From Corynebacterium testudinoris (GTDB lineage: Bacteria > Actinomycetota > Actinomycetes > Mycobacteriales > Mycobacteriaceae), in assembly GCF_001021045.1 (NCBI RefSeq), contig NZ_CP011545.1:2480001-2544000 (forward strand): a stretch of DNA of 64,000 bases, in the 5' to 3' direction. Shown here in pieces: positions 38,063 to 47,388 of this stretch. The position numbers and the translations under genes are program-made. The notes beneath the pieces are model-generated. The model ran no database searches. It was given only the letters and a program-made list of their open reading frames with translations, and had not been told where the DNA came from. Every line of letters begins with the position of its first letter. Within the stretch, counting starts at the first letter, position 1.

Positions 38063-38109
38063 GTCCCACTGGCTAGCACCCCGAAAGATCAGGGGAAACC
38101 CGGAGGGAC

Positions 38110-38781
38110 ATGCTGGACAAGCTCAGTAGACTGGTCGTCGTGAACGGTAGTTATCAGTCTCAGGGTTTTAGCAACGGACGAGTCCGGCTTAGCGACGAAG
38201 AGCGTCAGTCTGCAATGGCGGCACTCGGGCGCGCGTTCTCAGAGGGCCGTTTGTCCATCGATGAATACGATGAGCGCTGCCAGGAGATCGCGGGCGCCCA
38301 GTTCCATGGGGAGCTGGAGCCGTTGTTTGTTGATTTGCCGCAGCACCGTCAGGCAACGTCGACGGCGATGAGCACGCTGTACAGTGCGCAGGAGATTGAG
38401 ACCGCTTATCGGGAGGGGCGCCGGACTCGGTTTGGTGTTTTCGGGCTGACGACTGTGGGTGCAACGGCGGCGGCGATTGCTTTCGCTCCACTGACGTCGG
38501 GCGCGTCGACGTTGCTGTTTTTCCTCATTCCGGCTGTGTTCATCCTTCTTTATGTGATGAAGGTCGGTCCGGAATCGTGGCATATGCCGAGTGCGCGGGC
38601 CGTCGATAGGCAACGCATCCGGGAGTTGCGGACGATGGAGCAGCTGCGCGCGACGGAGTTGCGCCTGGCGGAGCAGGATCGATTGGCGGAGTTGCGGGCG
38701 GAGCGCAAGGTTCAGACGGCGGAGCTGACGAATAAGGCCATGGGTTTTGTGAACCGGACGTTGGAGAATCGTCGGAAATAG
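38110..38781 (+). CDS. DUF1707 domain membrane protein
   Basis: A 223-residue protein. Residues 23-72 are a DUF1707 domain (VRLSDEERQSAMAALGRAFSEGRL, IDEYDERCQEIAGAQFHGEL, FVDLP), common at the N-terminus of actinobacterial membrane proteins of unknown role. Two hydrophobic segments follow (about 100-150), then a long charged Arg/Glu/Leu helix (RIRELRTMEQLRATELRLAE) probably forming a coiled coil. ATG 38110 is only 2 bp after GGAGGG; an in-frame GTG at 38140 is a possible alternative start. Confidence 0.75.
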   Translation: MLDKLSRLVVVNGSYQSQGFSNGRVRLSDEERQSAMAALGRAFSEGRLSIDEYDERCQEIAGAQFHGELEPLFVDLPQHRQATSTAMSTLYSAQEIETAYREGRRTRFGVFGLTTVGATAAAIAFAPLTSGASTLLFFLIPAVFILLYVMKVGPESWHMPSARAVDRQRIRELRTMEQLRATELRLAEQDRLAELRAERKVQTAELTNKAMGFVNRTLENRRK

Positions 38782-38818
38782 TGGTTCCTGCTTTCCACTG
38801 GCCACGCTGAGTGGCAAC

Positions 38819-40084
38819 ATGGTCTCCATGACCGAGAACGATTCGCCCCGCCCGCTTCGCCGCGCGCCCCGTATTCTTGACCAGTCGGACAAGATGAAGG
38901 ACGTGCTCTACGAGATCCGTGGGCCGGTGGCGGCGGAGGCGGAGCGCCTGGAGCTGGATGGGCATCGTATCCTCAAGCTCAATACGGGCAACCCCGCTAC
39001 CTTTGGTTTTGATGCTCCTGACGTCATCATGCGGGATATGATTGCTGCTTTGCCGACGTCGCAGGGGTATTCCACCTCGAAGGGAATTATTCCGGCTCGG
39101 CGTGCGATCGTCACCAGGTACGAACTCATTGAGGGTTTCCCGCATTTCGATGTTGATGATGTCTTCCTGGGCAATGGTGTCTCCGAGCTGATCACGATGA
39201 CCACTCAGGCGTTGCTCAATGACGGCGATGAGGTTCTCATTCCCGCCCCGGATTATCCACTGTGGACGGCCGCCACGTCGTTGGCGGGTGGTAAGCCGGT
39301 GCATTACCTCTGCGATGAGGAGGATGATTGGAACCCGTCGATCGAGGACATCCGGGCTAAGGTCACTGAGCGCACCAAGGCCATCGTTATCATCAATCCG
39401 AATAACCCGACGGGTGCTGTTTACTCCCGCAAGGTGCTCATGGATATTGTCCAGATTGCCCGCGAGAACCAGCTGCTCATTCTCGCGGACGAGATCTACG
39501 ACCGGATTCTTTATGATGACGCTGAGCACATCTCCATCGCGACCCTTGCTCCGGACCTTTTCACCATCACGTACAACGGTCTGTCCAAGGCCTATCGTGT
39601 TGCCGGTTATCGCGCGGGGTGGATGGTTCTCACGGGCCCGAAGGATCGGGCTCACGGTTTCATTGAGGGCCTGGAGCTGCTGGCCGGCACTCGCCTGTGC
39701 CCGAATGTCCCTGCGCAGCACGCGATCCAGGTGGCTTTGGGTGGTCGGCAGTCGATTTATGAGCTGACCCACGAGAACGGGCGTCTGTACACGCAGCGCA
39801 ACATTGCTTGGGAAAAACTCAACGAGATTCCTGGTGTCAGCTGCGTCAAACCGATGGGCGCGCTGTATGCGTTCCCCCATCTGGACCCCAACGTCTATGA
39901 GATCCACGATGACGCGAAGCTCATGCTGGACATCTTGCGCGCCGAGAAGATTCTCCTGGTCCAGGGCACCGGCTTCAACTGGCCTACCCCGGACCATTTC
40001 CGGGTGGTGACGTTGCCGTGGGCATCGCAGCTGGAGAACGCCATCGAGCGGCTGGGTAACTTCCTCGTCAGCTACAAGCAGTAG
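38819..40084 (+). CDS. alaT: Alanine aminotransferase AlaT
   Basis: A 421-residue PLP-dependent class I aminotransferase. KLNTGNPATFGF near 53, PAPDYPLWTAA near 141, INPNNPTGAVY near 194, DEIYDRILYDD near 224, PLP-lysine in TYNGLSKAYRVAGYRAGW near 256, and the substrate-binding Arg in DHFRVVTLP near the end. It exchanges amino groups between alanine or valine and 2-oxo acids. ATG 38819 or 38828 are both possible. The pairing with an etfD-like gene repeats the order of Rv0337c-Rv0338c in M. tuberculosis. Confidence 0.92.
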   Translation: MVSMTENDSPRPLRRAPRILDQSDKMKDVLYEIRGPVAAEAERLELDGHRILKLNTGNPATFGFDAPDVIMRDMIAALPTSQGYSTSKGIIPARRAIVTRYELIEGFPHFDVDDVFLGNGVSELITMTTQALLNDGDEVLIPAPDYPLWTAATSLAGGKPVHYLCDEEDDWNPSIEDIRAKVTERTKAIVIINPNNPTGAVYSRKVLMDIVQIARENQLLILADEIYDRILYDDAEHISIATLAPDLFTITYNGLSKAYRVAGYRAGWMVLTGPKDRAHGFIEGLELLAGTRLCPNVPAQHAIQVALGGRQSIYELTHENGRLYTQRNIAWEKLNEIPGVSCVKPMGALYAFPHLDPNVYEIHDDAKLMLDILRAEKILLVQGTGFNWPTPDHFRVVTLPWASQLENAIERLGNFLVSYKQ

Positions 40085-40095
40085 CCTTAATCCGC

Positions 40096-41319
40096 GTGGG
40101 TCGCCACAGTACTACAGCCGAATCCGCTCCGAGGTCGATGTGGCGTTCCGCATTGCTACTCTTTCTCGGGTTGTCCATCATCGTCACAACACTTGGGGTG
40201 TGGTGGTTGTGGCCGTCGTCGGAGAGACCAGAGGTCTCTCCGCAGTTCGAGACGACGTTCAGCCTCAACCACACTCAGGTGCCCGGCACCGTCACGCTTG
40301 TCGACGCCGCCGTCTGTTCCTCACCCGACATCGGTCGCGCCTTCGAGGGCGCACCGCGGGCACCCCTCGGGCAAGTCACTGATCCTTGTCAGCGCTCCCT
40401 GGTCCGAATCGAATCGGGGGATAACGCTGGCAAGACCACGATGCTGGTGAACTATGGTTTACCCGGCGAGGCGGAACTGCACGAGGGCGCGAAGATTCTC
40501 CTCATCGAGGCTGCCGATGAGTCAGGTGAGCTGACGTATTCCTTCGGGGACTACCAACGCTCCACGCCTCTCATTGTGTGGGGCATCGTTATCGCGGTGA
40601 CCATTGCTTTGTTCGCCGCCTGGCGAGGCATCCGCGCCCTCATCGGCCTGGCAATCACCCTCATCGGAATCACCATTTTCCTCATCCCGGGTCTCGTGCA
40701 TGGTGGCCCCGCACTGCCTCTGGCCTTGGTGTCCGGTGCTGCCATCCTCATCATCGTGGTGCCGCTCGTGCATGGGCTCAATTGGAAATCGGCTTCGGCC
40801 TTGGGCGGCACGCTCATCGCCCTGGTCATCGCGGCGGGGCTAGCTGGCCTAGCCATCGACACTGCCCATCTGCGGGGCCTCGGCGCGGAAGACAACCTCA
40901 ACATTTTGCTGTACTTGCCCGGGGTGTCCATCCTCGGCCTCATGTTGTGCGGTTTCGTCATCGGTGCGCTCGGCGTGCTCAACGACGTCACCATCTCGCA
41001 GGCCTCGACCGTCAATGAGCTCTCAGAGCTCGACCCCGATGCCTCGCCGTGGCGGCTGTTCCTCGGCGCGATGAAGGTGGGCCGTGACCACATTTCTTCC
41101 ATGGTCTACACCCTGGTGCTCAGCTACACGGGCGCGGCGCTGCCGATGCTCTTGCTCATCAGCGTTGCCAACCGGCCACTAATGCAAACGTTGACCAGCG
41201 ATATCGTCGCCACCGAGCTGCTTCGCTCCGGCATCGGCGCCTTGGCCCTCACCTTGGCTGTTCCCCTGACTACGCTCATCGCGGCCTGGACTGTCCCCGA
41301 CCGCATCAAGCAGGACTAA
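40096..41319 (+). CDS. YibE/F family membrane protein
   Basis: A 407-residue membrane protein: one N-terminal helix (LLLFLGLSIIVTTLGVWWLW), an extracytoplasmic domain of about 120 residues with two Cys (VCSSPDIG, DPCQRS), then about seven helices. GLMLCGFVIGALGVLNDVTISQASTVNEL and GRDHISSMVYTLVLSYTGAALP are hallmarks of the YibE/F family (PF07907). Function unknown. The GTG at 40096 gives the full frame; ATG 40138 is another candidate. It overlaps the convergent ugd stop by 4 bp. Confidence 0.85.
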   Translation: MGRHSTTAESAPRSMWRSALLLFLGLSIIVTTLGVWWLWPSSERPEVSPQFETTFSLNHTQVPGTVTLVDAAVCSSPDIGRAFEGAPRAPLGQVTDPCQRSLVRIESGDNAGKTTMLVNYGLPGEAELHEGAKILLIEAADESGELTYSFGDYQRSTPLIVWGIVIAVTIALFAAWRGIRALIGLAITLIGITIFLIPGLVHGGPALPLALVSGAAILIIVVPLVHGLNWKSASALGGTLIALVIAAGLAGLAIDTAHLRGLGAEDNLNILLYLPGVSILGLMLCGFVIGALGVLNDVTISQASTVNELSELDPDASPWRLFLGAMKVGRDHISSMVYTLVLSYTGAALPMLLLISVANRPLMQTLTSDIVATELLRSGIGALALTLAVPLTTLIAAWTVPDRIKQD

Positions 41320-42638
41320 AGGTTTCGCCCCAGCGCCTGAATATTCCACCCGGCGTCTTTCCACTCCTGCGGGGGCAAAACATTACGAGCATCAATGATG
41401 GTCCGCTCGTGGACCAGCTCCCCTGTGGCCACTGGATCAAGCTCGCGGAACTGCTTCCATTCCGTCGCGAGGACCACAATGTCTGCTTCCGACAACGCCT
41501 CCTCCAATGACTCCGAGTAGTTGAGTGTCGGGAAAACCTTGCGAGCATTGTCCATCGCCTCCGGGTCGTAGATGCTTACGTCTGCGCCGGCGAGGGAGAG
41601 CTGGCCCGCGACGGAAAGCGCCGGGGAATCCCGGACATCATCGGAGTTGGGTTTGAACGCCGCACCGAGGACGGTGACCCGCTTGCCCATCACGTTTCCC
41701 CCGGCCAATTGGCGGGTAAGCTGCAAGACCCGATCGCGGCGTCGCATGTTGATGGCATCAACCTCACGGAGGAAGGTCAACGCGTCATCGGCACCCAATT
41801 CACCCGCACGAGCCATGAACGCGCGAATGTCCTTGGGCAGGCAACCGCCGCCAAACCCCAAACCAGCACCGAGGAACTTGCGGCCAATGCGTTCGTCGTA
41901 GCCAATGGCATCCGCCAGCTGAGTGACATCACCACCGGAGGCCTCACACACCTCAGAAACGGCGTTGATGAACGAGATCTTCGTGGCCAGGAAGGCGTTA
42001 GCCGAAACCTTCACCAACTCAGCGGTAGGGAGATCGGTGACCAAAAACGGGGTGCCCTGGCCGATGGGAGCGGCGTACACCTCACGAGCAACCTCTTCCG
42101 CGCGGGTGTCCTTAGCGCGGACCCCCAACACGATGCGGTCCGGCGTGATGGTGTCCTTGACGGCGTATCCCTCGCGGAGAAATTCGGGGTTCCAGGCGAT
42201 TTCGACGCTCGTTCCCGGACTGGCAAGACTATCAGCCAGTTCCTGCAGTTCCGCCGCCGTTCCGACGGGAACGGTCGACTTGCCGAAGATGAAGTGCTCA
42301 CCCCGGAGTTGGGGAACCAGTGCTTCCACCGCACCACGGACATAGCGCAGATCCGCCGCGTAGGAGCCGCGTTTCTGGGGAGTTCCCACGCCAAGGAAAT
42401 GCACATGAGCGAACTCCGCGGCCGCAGCATAGTCGGTGGAAAAGTCGAGGCGCCCGGCGTCGAGATTGCGGGCTAAGACCTCCGGTAAACCGGGCTCATA
42501 GAACGGGACCTTGCCCGACTTAAGGGTGTCGATCTTCGCGGTGTCCACATCCACGCCAAGAACCTCATGGCCCAACTCCGCCATGCAGGCCGCATGTGTT
42601 GCGCCAAGGTAGCCGGTACCAATCACAGTCATCCGCAT
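41316..42638 (-). CDS. ugd: UDP-glucose 6-dehydrogenase family protein
   Basis: A 440-residue NAD-dependent sugar-nucleotide dehydrogenase. N-terminal Rossmann MTVIGTGYLGATHAACMAELGHEV, GVGTPQ, KSTVPVGT, Lys in KVSANAFLATKISFINAVSE, catalytic Cys in LGFGGGCLPKDIRAF, and C-terminal domain with VLGAAFKPNSDDVRDSPAL. It oxidises UDP-glucose to UDP-glucuronate, though related enzymes use other NDP-sugars. Downstream of dcd (58-bp gap), the same pair as in mycobacteria. Confidence 0.9.
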   Translation of the reverse strand: MRMTVIGTGYLGATHAACMAELGHEVLGVDVDTAKIDTLKSGKVPFYEPGLPEVLARNLDAGRLDFSTDYAAAAEFAHVHFLGVGTPQKRGSYAADLRYVRGAVEALVPQLRGEHFIFGKSTVPVGTAAELQELADSLASPGTSVEIAWNPEFLREGYAVKDTITPDRIVLGVRAKDTRAEEVAREVYAAPIGQGTPFLVTDLPTAELVKVSANAFLATKISFINAVSEVCEASGGDVTQLADAIGYDERIGRKFLGAGLGFGGGCLPKDIRAFMARAGELGADDALTFLREVDAINMRRRDRVLQLTRQLAGGNVMGKRVTVLGAAFKPNSDDVRDSPALSVAGQLSLAGADVSIYDPEAMDNARKVFPTLNYSESLEEALSEADIVVLATEWKQFRELDPVATGELVHERTIIDARNVLPPQEWKDAGWNIQALGRNL

Positions 42639-42696
42639 AAGGAGGCATCCTACTTAAGCGACATGAACGTACCGTTACCTGCTGTTTTCTTAAACC

Positions 42697-43260
42697 TTAA
42701 GAGAAGTTCAAGTAAGCCTTTGACGGAGTCGGGCCACGCTGACCCTGGTACTTCGACCCCAGAGCACCGGCACCATAGGGAGTTTCCGCCGGAGAAGACA
42801 TCTTAAACAAGGCGAGCTGCCCGACCTTCATCCCCGGCCACAGCACGATCGGCAGGTTGGCGACGTTGGAAAGCTCGAGGGTGATGTAGCCCGAGAAGCC
42901 CGGGTCAATAAACCCGGCGGTGGAGTGCGTGAGCAACCCCAGACGCCCGAGCGAGGACTTACCCTCAAGTCGCCCTGCGAGGTTGGCGGGGAGGGTGAAC
43001 TTCTCCAGCGTGGAGGCCAGAACGAATTCGCCCGGGTGCAGCACGAATGGATCCCCCTCCTCCACCTCGACGAGGCTGGTCAGCTCATCTTGCTGAAGCT
43101 TCGGATCGATGTGGGTGTACTTGGAGTTGTTGAAGACTCGGAAGAATCTGTCCATGCACACATCGACGCTCGACGGCTGGACGTTCTCGGCGGCGAAAGG
43201 CTCGATGCCCAGCTCGCCAGAGCTGATGGCGGAACGGATGTCACGATCGGAAAGGAGCAC
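42697..43260 (-). CDS. dcd: dCTP deaminase
   Basis: A 187-residue trimeric dUTPase-fold enzyme that deaminates d[15 protein letters not shown] at the start, [37 protein letters not shown] and the catalytic Glu in ITLELSN are conserved. Mycobacterial homologues are bifunctional (deaminase plus dUTPase); whether this one is cannot be told by eye. The start is 5'-proximal to a tRNA gene on the other strand. Confidence 0.95.
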   Translation of the reverse strand: MLLSDRDIRSAISSGELGIEPFAAENVQPSSVDVCMDRFFRVFNNSKYTHIDPKLQQDELTSLVEVEEGDPFVLHPGEFVLASTLEKFTLPANLAGRLEGKSSLGRLGLLTHSTAGFIDPGFSGYITLELSNVANLPIVLWPGMKVGQLALFKMSSPAETPYGAGALGSKYQGQRGPTPSKAYLNFS

Positions 43261-43352
43261 GTCGTCAGTCTACGTCACAGAGGGAACCGGCCGTTTTGCT
43301 CCCCACACTCCACTGAGTGCTAAACTCATCCGGTAGCTCATCGTGAGCGAAT

Positions 43353-43426
43353 GCCGGCGTAGTTTAGTGGTAGAACATCAGCTTCCCAAGCTGAGAGTGC
43401 GAGTTCGATTCTCGTCGCCGGCTCCA
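43353..43426 (+). tRNA. tRNA-Gly (CCC)
   Basis: A full cloverleaf can be folded: acceptor GCCGGCG (43353-43359) pairs with CGCCGGC (43416-43422), anticodon stem TCAGC/GCTGA encloses loop TTCCCAA with anticodon CCC at 43385-43387, T-arm has GTTCGAT, and CCA is encoded at 43424-43426. The D-loop has AGTGGTAGA. Confidence 0.95.
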
Positions 43427-43451
43427 CGGCAGACACGCAGCAACGAAGCGA

Positions 43452-43889
43452 TTACTGCAGCACCCATCCCCCATCGGTTGTGCTCTGAAAGACGACGACG
43501 GGGTCAGAGATTTCCGGCGACCACGAGGAATCTGACGTGCACAGTCGCACCTGCGTTACTGGGAACTCCGATACCTCTAAAGTCTCAGAGTTCCATCGCA
43601 CGATCGCGTTGAGATGATCCGCCCCTGAATAATCCGGCAGTCCTTCAGGTGCGATGCCGAGCGTGGACGCGGTCACCGCGGAAGGCATGTTCGGACACGC
43701 TAGGGCAAACTTCTCCCACTCATTCCCATAGACGTCCCGCAAGGAAACGACCGTGCGCCCTGCATTGCTGCCTTCCAGCTCGGCGAGCAATGGGTCCTCA
43801 CTACTGCACGCGCTCACTAGGCACACGCCGACCGACAATCCGCCGACGATCAGCTTCTTCCTCACTCCGGTGTGAGGAGGAGCACCCAC
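43452..43889 (-). CDS. Putative secreted lipoprotein
   Basis: A 145-residue predicted lipoprotein with a signal peptide VRKKLIVGGLSVGVCLVSAC and lipobox VSAC, followed by a small domain containing two Cys (ALACPN, RLCTSD) that could pair. No family recognised. The frame extends upstream, but the GTG at 43889 is preferred because GAGGAAAG lies just ahead; the ATG at 43916 has no ribosome binding site and GTG 43865 would start directly at the basic n-region. Close to, but probably independent of, the tRNA-Gly gene. Confidence 0.65.
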   Translation of the reverse strand: MGAPPHTGVRKKLIVGGLSVGVCLVSACSSEDPLLAELEGSNAGRTVVSLRDVYGNEWEKFALACPNMPSAVTASTLGIAPEGLPDYSGADHLNAIVRWNSETLEVSEFPVTQVRLCTSDSSWSPEISDPVVVFQSTTDGGWVLQ

Positions 43890-43942
43890 TGTCTTTCCTC
43901 TGCAATGCACAGACATGAACGGGAGTCTAGTGCAGGGGTGCG

Positions 43943-44284
43943 CTACCCGCGGAGAATCTTCTCCATCTTCTTTCCCTTGGCCAGCTCGTCGACGAGCTTG
44001 TCCATCCAGCGGATCTGCTGCATGAGGGGGTCCTCGATCTCTTCGACTCGCACGCCACACACGACGCCGGTGATCAATTCGGTGTGTGGATTCATCGCCG
44101 GGGCTTGGTCGAAGAAGTCCCGTAGATCTCCCTCGAAAGTGCGCAGCTGCGCACTGGAATAGCCCGTTAACCAGGTCAAAACCTCTTCCAGCTCGGCAAC
44201 GGTTCGGTCCTTGCGTTCGACCTTGGCCACGTAGAGGGTGTAGATGTCGGAAAAGGGATAGGCGTAGACACGTTCGTTGGACAT
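43943..44284 (-). CDS. DUF2200 family protein
   Basis: A 113-residue soluble protein, [28 protein letters not shown] onwards, with [57 protein letters not shown]. The whole length matches the conserved-hypothetical DUF2200 family, of unknown function. The C-terminal third is a charged helix. Three 22-bp direct repeats lie directly upstream and could be its control region. Confidence 0.8.
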   Translation of the reverse strand: MSNERVYAYPFSDIYTLYVAKVERKDRTVAELEEVLTWLTGYSSAQLRTFEGDLRDFFDQAPAMNPHTELITGVVCGVRVEEIEDPLMQQIRWMDKLVDELAKGKKMEKILRG

Positions 44285-44297
44285 GGGTCTCCTCGTA

Positions 44298-44363
44298 TCA
44301 AACTTTCGTACGCGCACGGTCATACTTTCGTACGCGCAGGATCAAACTTTCGCGCGCGCAGCT
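44298..44363. repeat. Three 22-bp tandem direct repeats
   Basis: Units at 44298-44319, 44320-44341 and 44342-44363 share TCAxACTTTCGTACGCGCA (third unit CGCG for GTAC-side bases). The 22-bp period equals about two helical turns. They start 14 bp ahead of the DUF2200 start codon and end 13 bp before the VanW stop codon. Confidence 0.85.
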
Positions 44364-44375
44364 GCGCGCAAAGGC

Positions 44376-46082
44376 TTAGGAGCAGCGGACAATCGGCTGC
44401 GGGTCGTACACAGTGGTCTGGGTCTCGCGGGAGATTTCGCCGCCCGAGAGGTTGCGGATGATGCGGGTATCAGACGTGGTGAAGCCGGGGGCGCCACCGG
44501 AGGGAATGCAGTCCGAGCCGGAGACTCGTTGCTCTCGTGGCTGGGTAGGCGCCCAGCGTCCGCCGTTGACGGATTCGACGGTGACTGTCTTCACGCCGGA
44601 CAACGTGACCGTGACATCGCCGCCACCAACGGAGGTATCGATGCGCACCGGGTAGTTGGAGTTGTTGCGGAACTTCAGGTCGATGGCGCCTTCGAAGACG
44701 GTGGCTTCACGTCCGGCGGGGTAGCGGGAGATGTAGTAGCTGTGGGCCGTGTGGGCCACATCTTCCATGCCGGCGAAGTACGCGGCGTTGTAGAGGGTGG
44801 TGGCGAACTGGCTGATACCACCGCCGACGGCTTCGCCGGCCCGGCCGTTGATGATGATGCCCGAATCCACGTACCCCTGAGCAGCACCGCGGGGGCCGGT
44901 GTAGCCGTTGAGGGAGAAGGTGTCGCCGGGGGCCACGATGGCGCCGTTGACCACGGACGCCACGCGGGAGATGTTGACGCCGGAGGAAGCGGAGTAGCCG
45001 GAGGTGGTGAAACTACCAACGGTCTCGTTGAAGGTGGCTACCTGGGCCATCTCGGTGGTGAAGGTGGCGGGATCGTCCTCGTACTCGGCTTCCCACGTGC
45101 GATTGGGCTCACTGGTGGAGAGGATGCGCTCGTTGAGTTCGCCGAGGGTGGTCTCCCAGTTGATCTTTTCGCCGTCGACGCTGGGGGTGACGGTGCGGGA
45201 GGAACCGGAGAAAGCAATCTGGGCGTTCTGCTTCTTCTTCTCGGTCTCGCCGAGCGCTTCCGTGAGGATTGCTTGGGCCACTTCGTGGTTGATGTCGGTG
45301 CGCAGGGCGCCGGCATCGGGGACGAAGGTGACCACCTCACCCATGCGGGCGGGCTCGATGACGCCGGTGACGTCGTTGCGGCCCTTGACGGAGATGGCAG
45401 AGGTCAGCGCGTCGGCGGCGTCGCCTTTAGCCGCCTTATCGACGTCGTCGGTATCGATCGCCGGGGGCGTAATCGCGGCCTCCGCCTCAACCCCGGAGGG
45501 GTTGAGCCACTCGGCGGTGACAACGGTGCGCAGTTGCGCACCGTCGACGGCCTGGCCGTTGATGGGATCGGTGACGTTGACGCGGGCGTCGATAAGCGAA
45601 ACGGCACCATCGACAGGATCGCGGGTGAGTTGAGCCTGCACGTTCTCAAGCTGGGGGGCGAGCAGCGCTTCATCGGCATGAGAGACGATCGGTGCCTCGG
45701 AGCTGCCGCCGAACAGGCCGTTGAGCTTGACCAACGGGTTGGCGGACTCGGTGCCAATGTCTTCGACGGTCTGCTGCCAATCGATGACCATGCCGGCCTC
45801 GGCGGGGACGAAGCTGGTGGACATCTCGCCGGCGCGGACCTCGACGGCGCGGGTCGGGACGTCGCCAAGCTCGGTTTCCAGCACGCCACGCGCGGCCGCC
45901 GGTTCCATACCGCCAATCTCAATGCCGCCGACCGTGGTGCCACGAGGAATCTTCCCCTGGGTTAGCGCGTAATCGACACCGTAGGCAATGCCACCCACCG
46001 CGATGAGGCCGACGAGAACGCCCCCAACGATCCGGGTGGCTCGGCGGCTACCACCCTTGGCGTGGCTGTTTGACTTACTCAC
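44376..46082 (-). CDS. VanW family protein
   Basis: A 568-residue envelope protein. An N-terminal helix (RIVGGVLVGLIAVGGIAYGV) anchors or exports it, two peptidoglycan-binding-like repeats follow (PRGTTVGGIEIGGM; later VPDAGALRTDI), then a VanW domain (NISRVASVVNGAIVAPGDTFSLN, GGGISQFATTLYNAAYFAG) and a G5-like end. VanW proteins occur in vancomycin-resistance clusters and many Gram-positives; their activity is unknown, but the layout suggests action on peptidoglycan outside the membrane. Confidence 0.88.
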   Translation of the reverse strand: MSKSNSHAKGGSRRATRIVGGVLVGLIAVGGIAYGVDYALTQGKIPRGTTVGGIEIGGMEPAAARGVLETELGDVPTRAVEVRAGEMSTSFVPAEAGMVIDWQQTVEDIGTESANPLVKLNGLFGGSSEAPIVSHADEALLAPQLENVQAQLTRDPVDGAVSLIDARVNVTDPINGQAVDGAQLRTVVTAEWLNPSGVEAEAAITPPAIDTDDVDKAAKGDAADALTSAISVKGRNDVTGVIEPARMGEVVTFVPDAGALRTDINHEVAQAILTEALGETEKKKQNAQIAFSGSSRTVTPSVDGEKINWETTLGELNERILSTSEPNRTWEAEYEDDPATFTTEMAQVATFNETVGSFTTSGYSASSGVNISRVASVVNGAIVAPGDTFSLNGYTGPRGAAQGYVDSGIIINGRAGEAVGGGISQFATTLYNAAYFAGMEDVAHTAHSYYISRYPAGREATVFEGAIDLKFRNNSNYPVRIDTSVGGGDVTVTLSGVKTVTVESVNGGRWAPTQPREQRVSGSDCIPSGGAPGFTTSDTRIIRNLSGGEISRETQTTVYDPQPIVRCS

Positions 46083-46134
46083 ACGTCACACACTAACCGG
46101 CCCGCCGGTGAAATACATACTTCACAGCGCACGC

Positions 46135-47304
46135 TTAAACCCCCGAGGTGAGCAACTGCTTTTGGACTAGATAAGCGGAATCCTCGATCTGCTGCGGAGG
46201 AATCTGACCAGTGGTGACAGCCGCGTCGACGGCACTGATCACCTCCTCAAAATCGGAGACCGAAGAAAACAGGGCTTGGTCCGCGCCGGCGGCAATCGCC
46301 ATGGCCACGGCCAGCGGGAGCGGATGCTGGTCCGTGATCGCCCGCATGCCTGAGAGATCGTCGGTGTAAATCAGCCCTCGATACGGGATGCCACCGGGAT
46401 AATCGCCACTGCGTAACAGCTGGTAGGCCGCCGGATTGAGGCTCGCGGGCAACGCATCCCCCAGACCCGGCACGACCATGTGACCGACCATCACGGCGGC
46501 GTTCTTCTCCCGCAGCGCGATCGTGTACGGCACCAGATCGTGGCCGACCAGCTGATCCAAAGGCGGGGTCGTGGCCAACTCGTGGTGAGTATCCCCACTC
46601 GCCTGCCCATGACCGGGGAAATGCTTGTACACCGGCGTGACCCCCGCCGCCTCCAGGCCCCGCGCGAAGGCCGCTCCGTACTCCCCCGCTTGGGTGGGGT
46701 CGGTGGAAAAAGCTCGGTCGCCGACCACGTCCAGCGCGGCGGTATCCACATCAATGACCGGGGCAAAATCCACCGTCACGCCATGCTCACGCAGGGTGCG
46801 GCCCAGATGATAAGCGTGCTCCTCAACCTGATCCACGCTTTGCGTATCAGCCAACTCTCGCGGCGAGGCATGCGAACCCAACACTTCCGCATGCCGCTGC
46901 ACCCGGCCGCCCTCGAAGTCGATGGATACCGAAAACGGCCTCCCCATGACTCGGCGCAGCTCCGCGATATCGCGCCCCGGGGTGGCCAGCAGCTCCGTAT
47001 TCGCCCAGCTAGAGATGAAAATGCCACCGGCTCCTTGCTGGAGTTTTGCCAGAGCATCATCGAAATCCGTCACCCCAACCACCATGAGCGAGGCCACCTT
47101 GGCCCGCTGGTCCTGCGGCACCCGCTCCCGCGCGGGATCGGGCGGGGGCAGGGTGCTTGTTACCGAACTTGTCACCGAACTTGCCACTGAGCTTGTCGAC
47201 GCCGCCGGGTCGGGCACCGTCGGCGAGGTTGCGCACCCCACCAAGCCCAGGAGGCAGGTCGCCGCCATGATGACCACCACTGACTTCACCTGCTTGTTCA
47301 ACAC
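46135..47304 (-). CDS. Secreted NagZ-like beta-N-acetylglucosaminidase (GH3)
   Basis: A 389-residue lipoprotein enzyme. Signal peptide with lipobox LVGC about 20 residues in, Ser/Thr/Pro-rich linker, then a GH3 barrel: FSVSIDFEGGRVQRH, KHFPGHGQASGDTHHELA with the Asp/His acid-base pair, and IYTDDLSGM with the nucleophile Asp. It lacks the second GH3 domain, as NagZ enzymes do, and probably trims N-acetylglucosamine from peptidoglycan fragments outside the cell. GTG 47304 after AGGGGG is taken as start; a TTG codon follows at once and could serve instead. Confidence 0.85.
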   Translation of the reverse strand: MLNKQVKSVVVIMAATCLLGLVGCATSPTVPDPAASTSSVASSVTSSVTSTLPPPDPARERVPQDQRAKVASLMVVGVTDFDDALAKLQQGAGGIFISSWANTELLATPGRDIAELRRVMGRPFSVSIDFEGGRVQRHAEVLGSHASPRELADTQSVDQVEEHAYHLGRTLREHGVTVDFAPVIDVDTAALDVVGDRAFSTDPTQAGEYGAAFARGLEAAGVTPVYKHFPGHGQASGDTHHELATTPPLDQLVGHDLVPYTIALREKNAAVMVGHMVVPGLGDALPASLNPAAYQLLRSGDYPGGIPYRGLIYTDDLSGMRAITDQHPLPLAVAMAIAAGADQALFSSVSDFEEVISAVDAAVTTGQIPPQQIEDSAYLVQKQLLTSGV

Positions 47305-47388
47305 ACCCCCTAGTCTGCCCGACCGGCCGCCGACTCGGCAGGGATAAGATTGGGACCACCATGCCACCGGCAGGAAAGGAAGCTCGCC

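Noticed and set aside
37000..38079. Gly/Ala/Thr-rich minus-strand frame that looks like a PE_PGRS-type repeat protein
   Set aside because: It is the antisense reading of the AVPPAPGx repeat array; the plus frame continues a known domain structure.
38540..39997. 485-codon minus-strand frame
   Set aside because: Antisense shadow of alaT and the DUF1707 gene.
44277..45965. 562-codon plus-strand frame
   Set aside because: Antisense shadow of the VanW gene; starts within the direct repeats.
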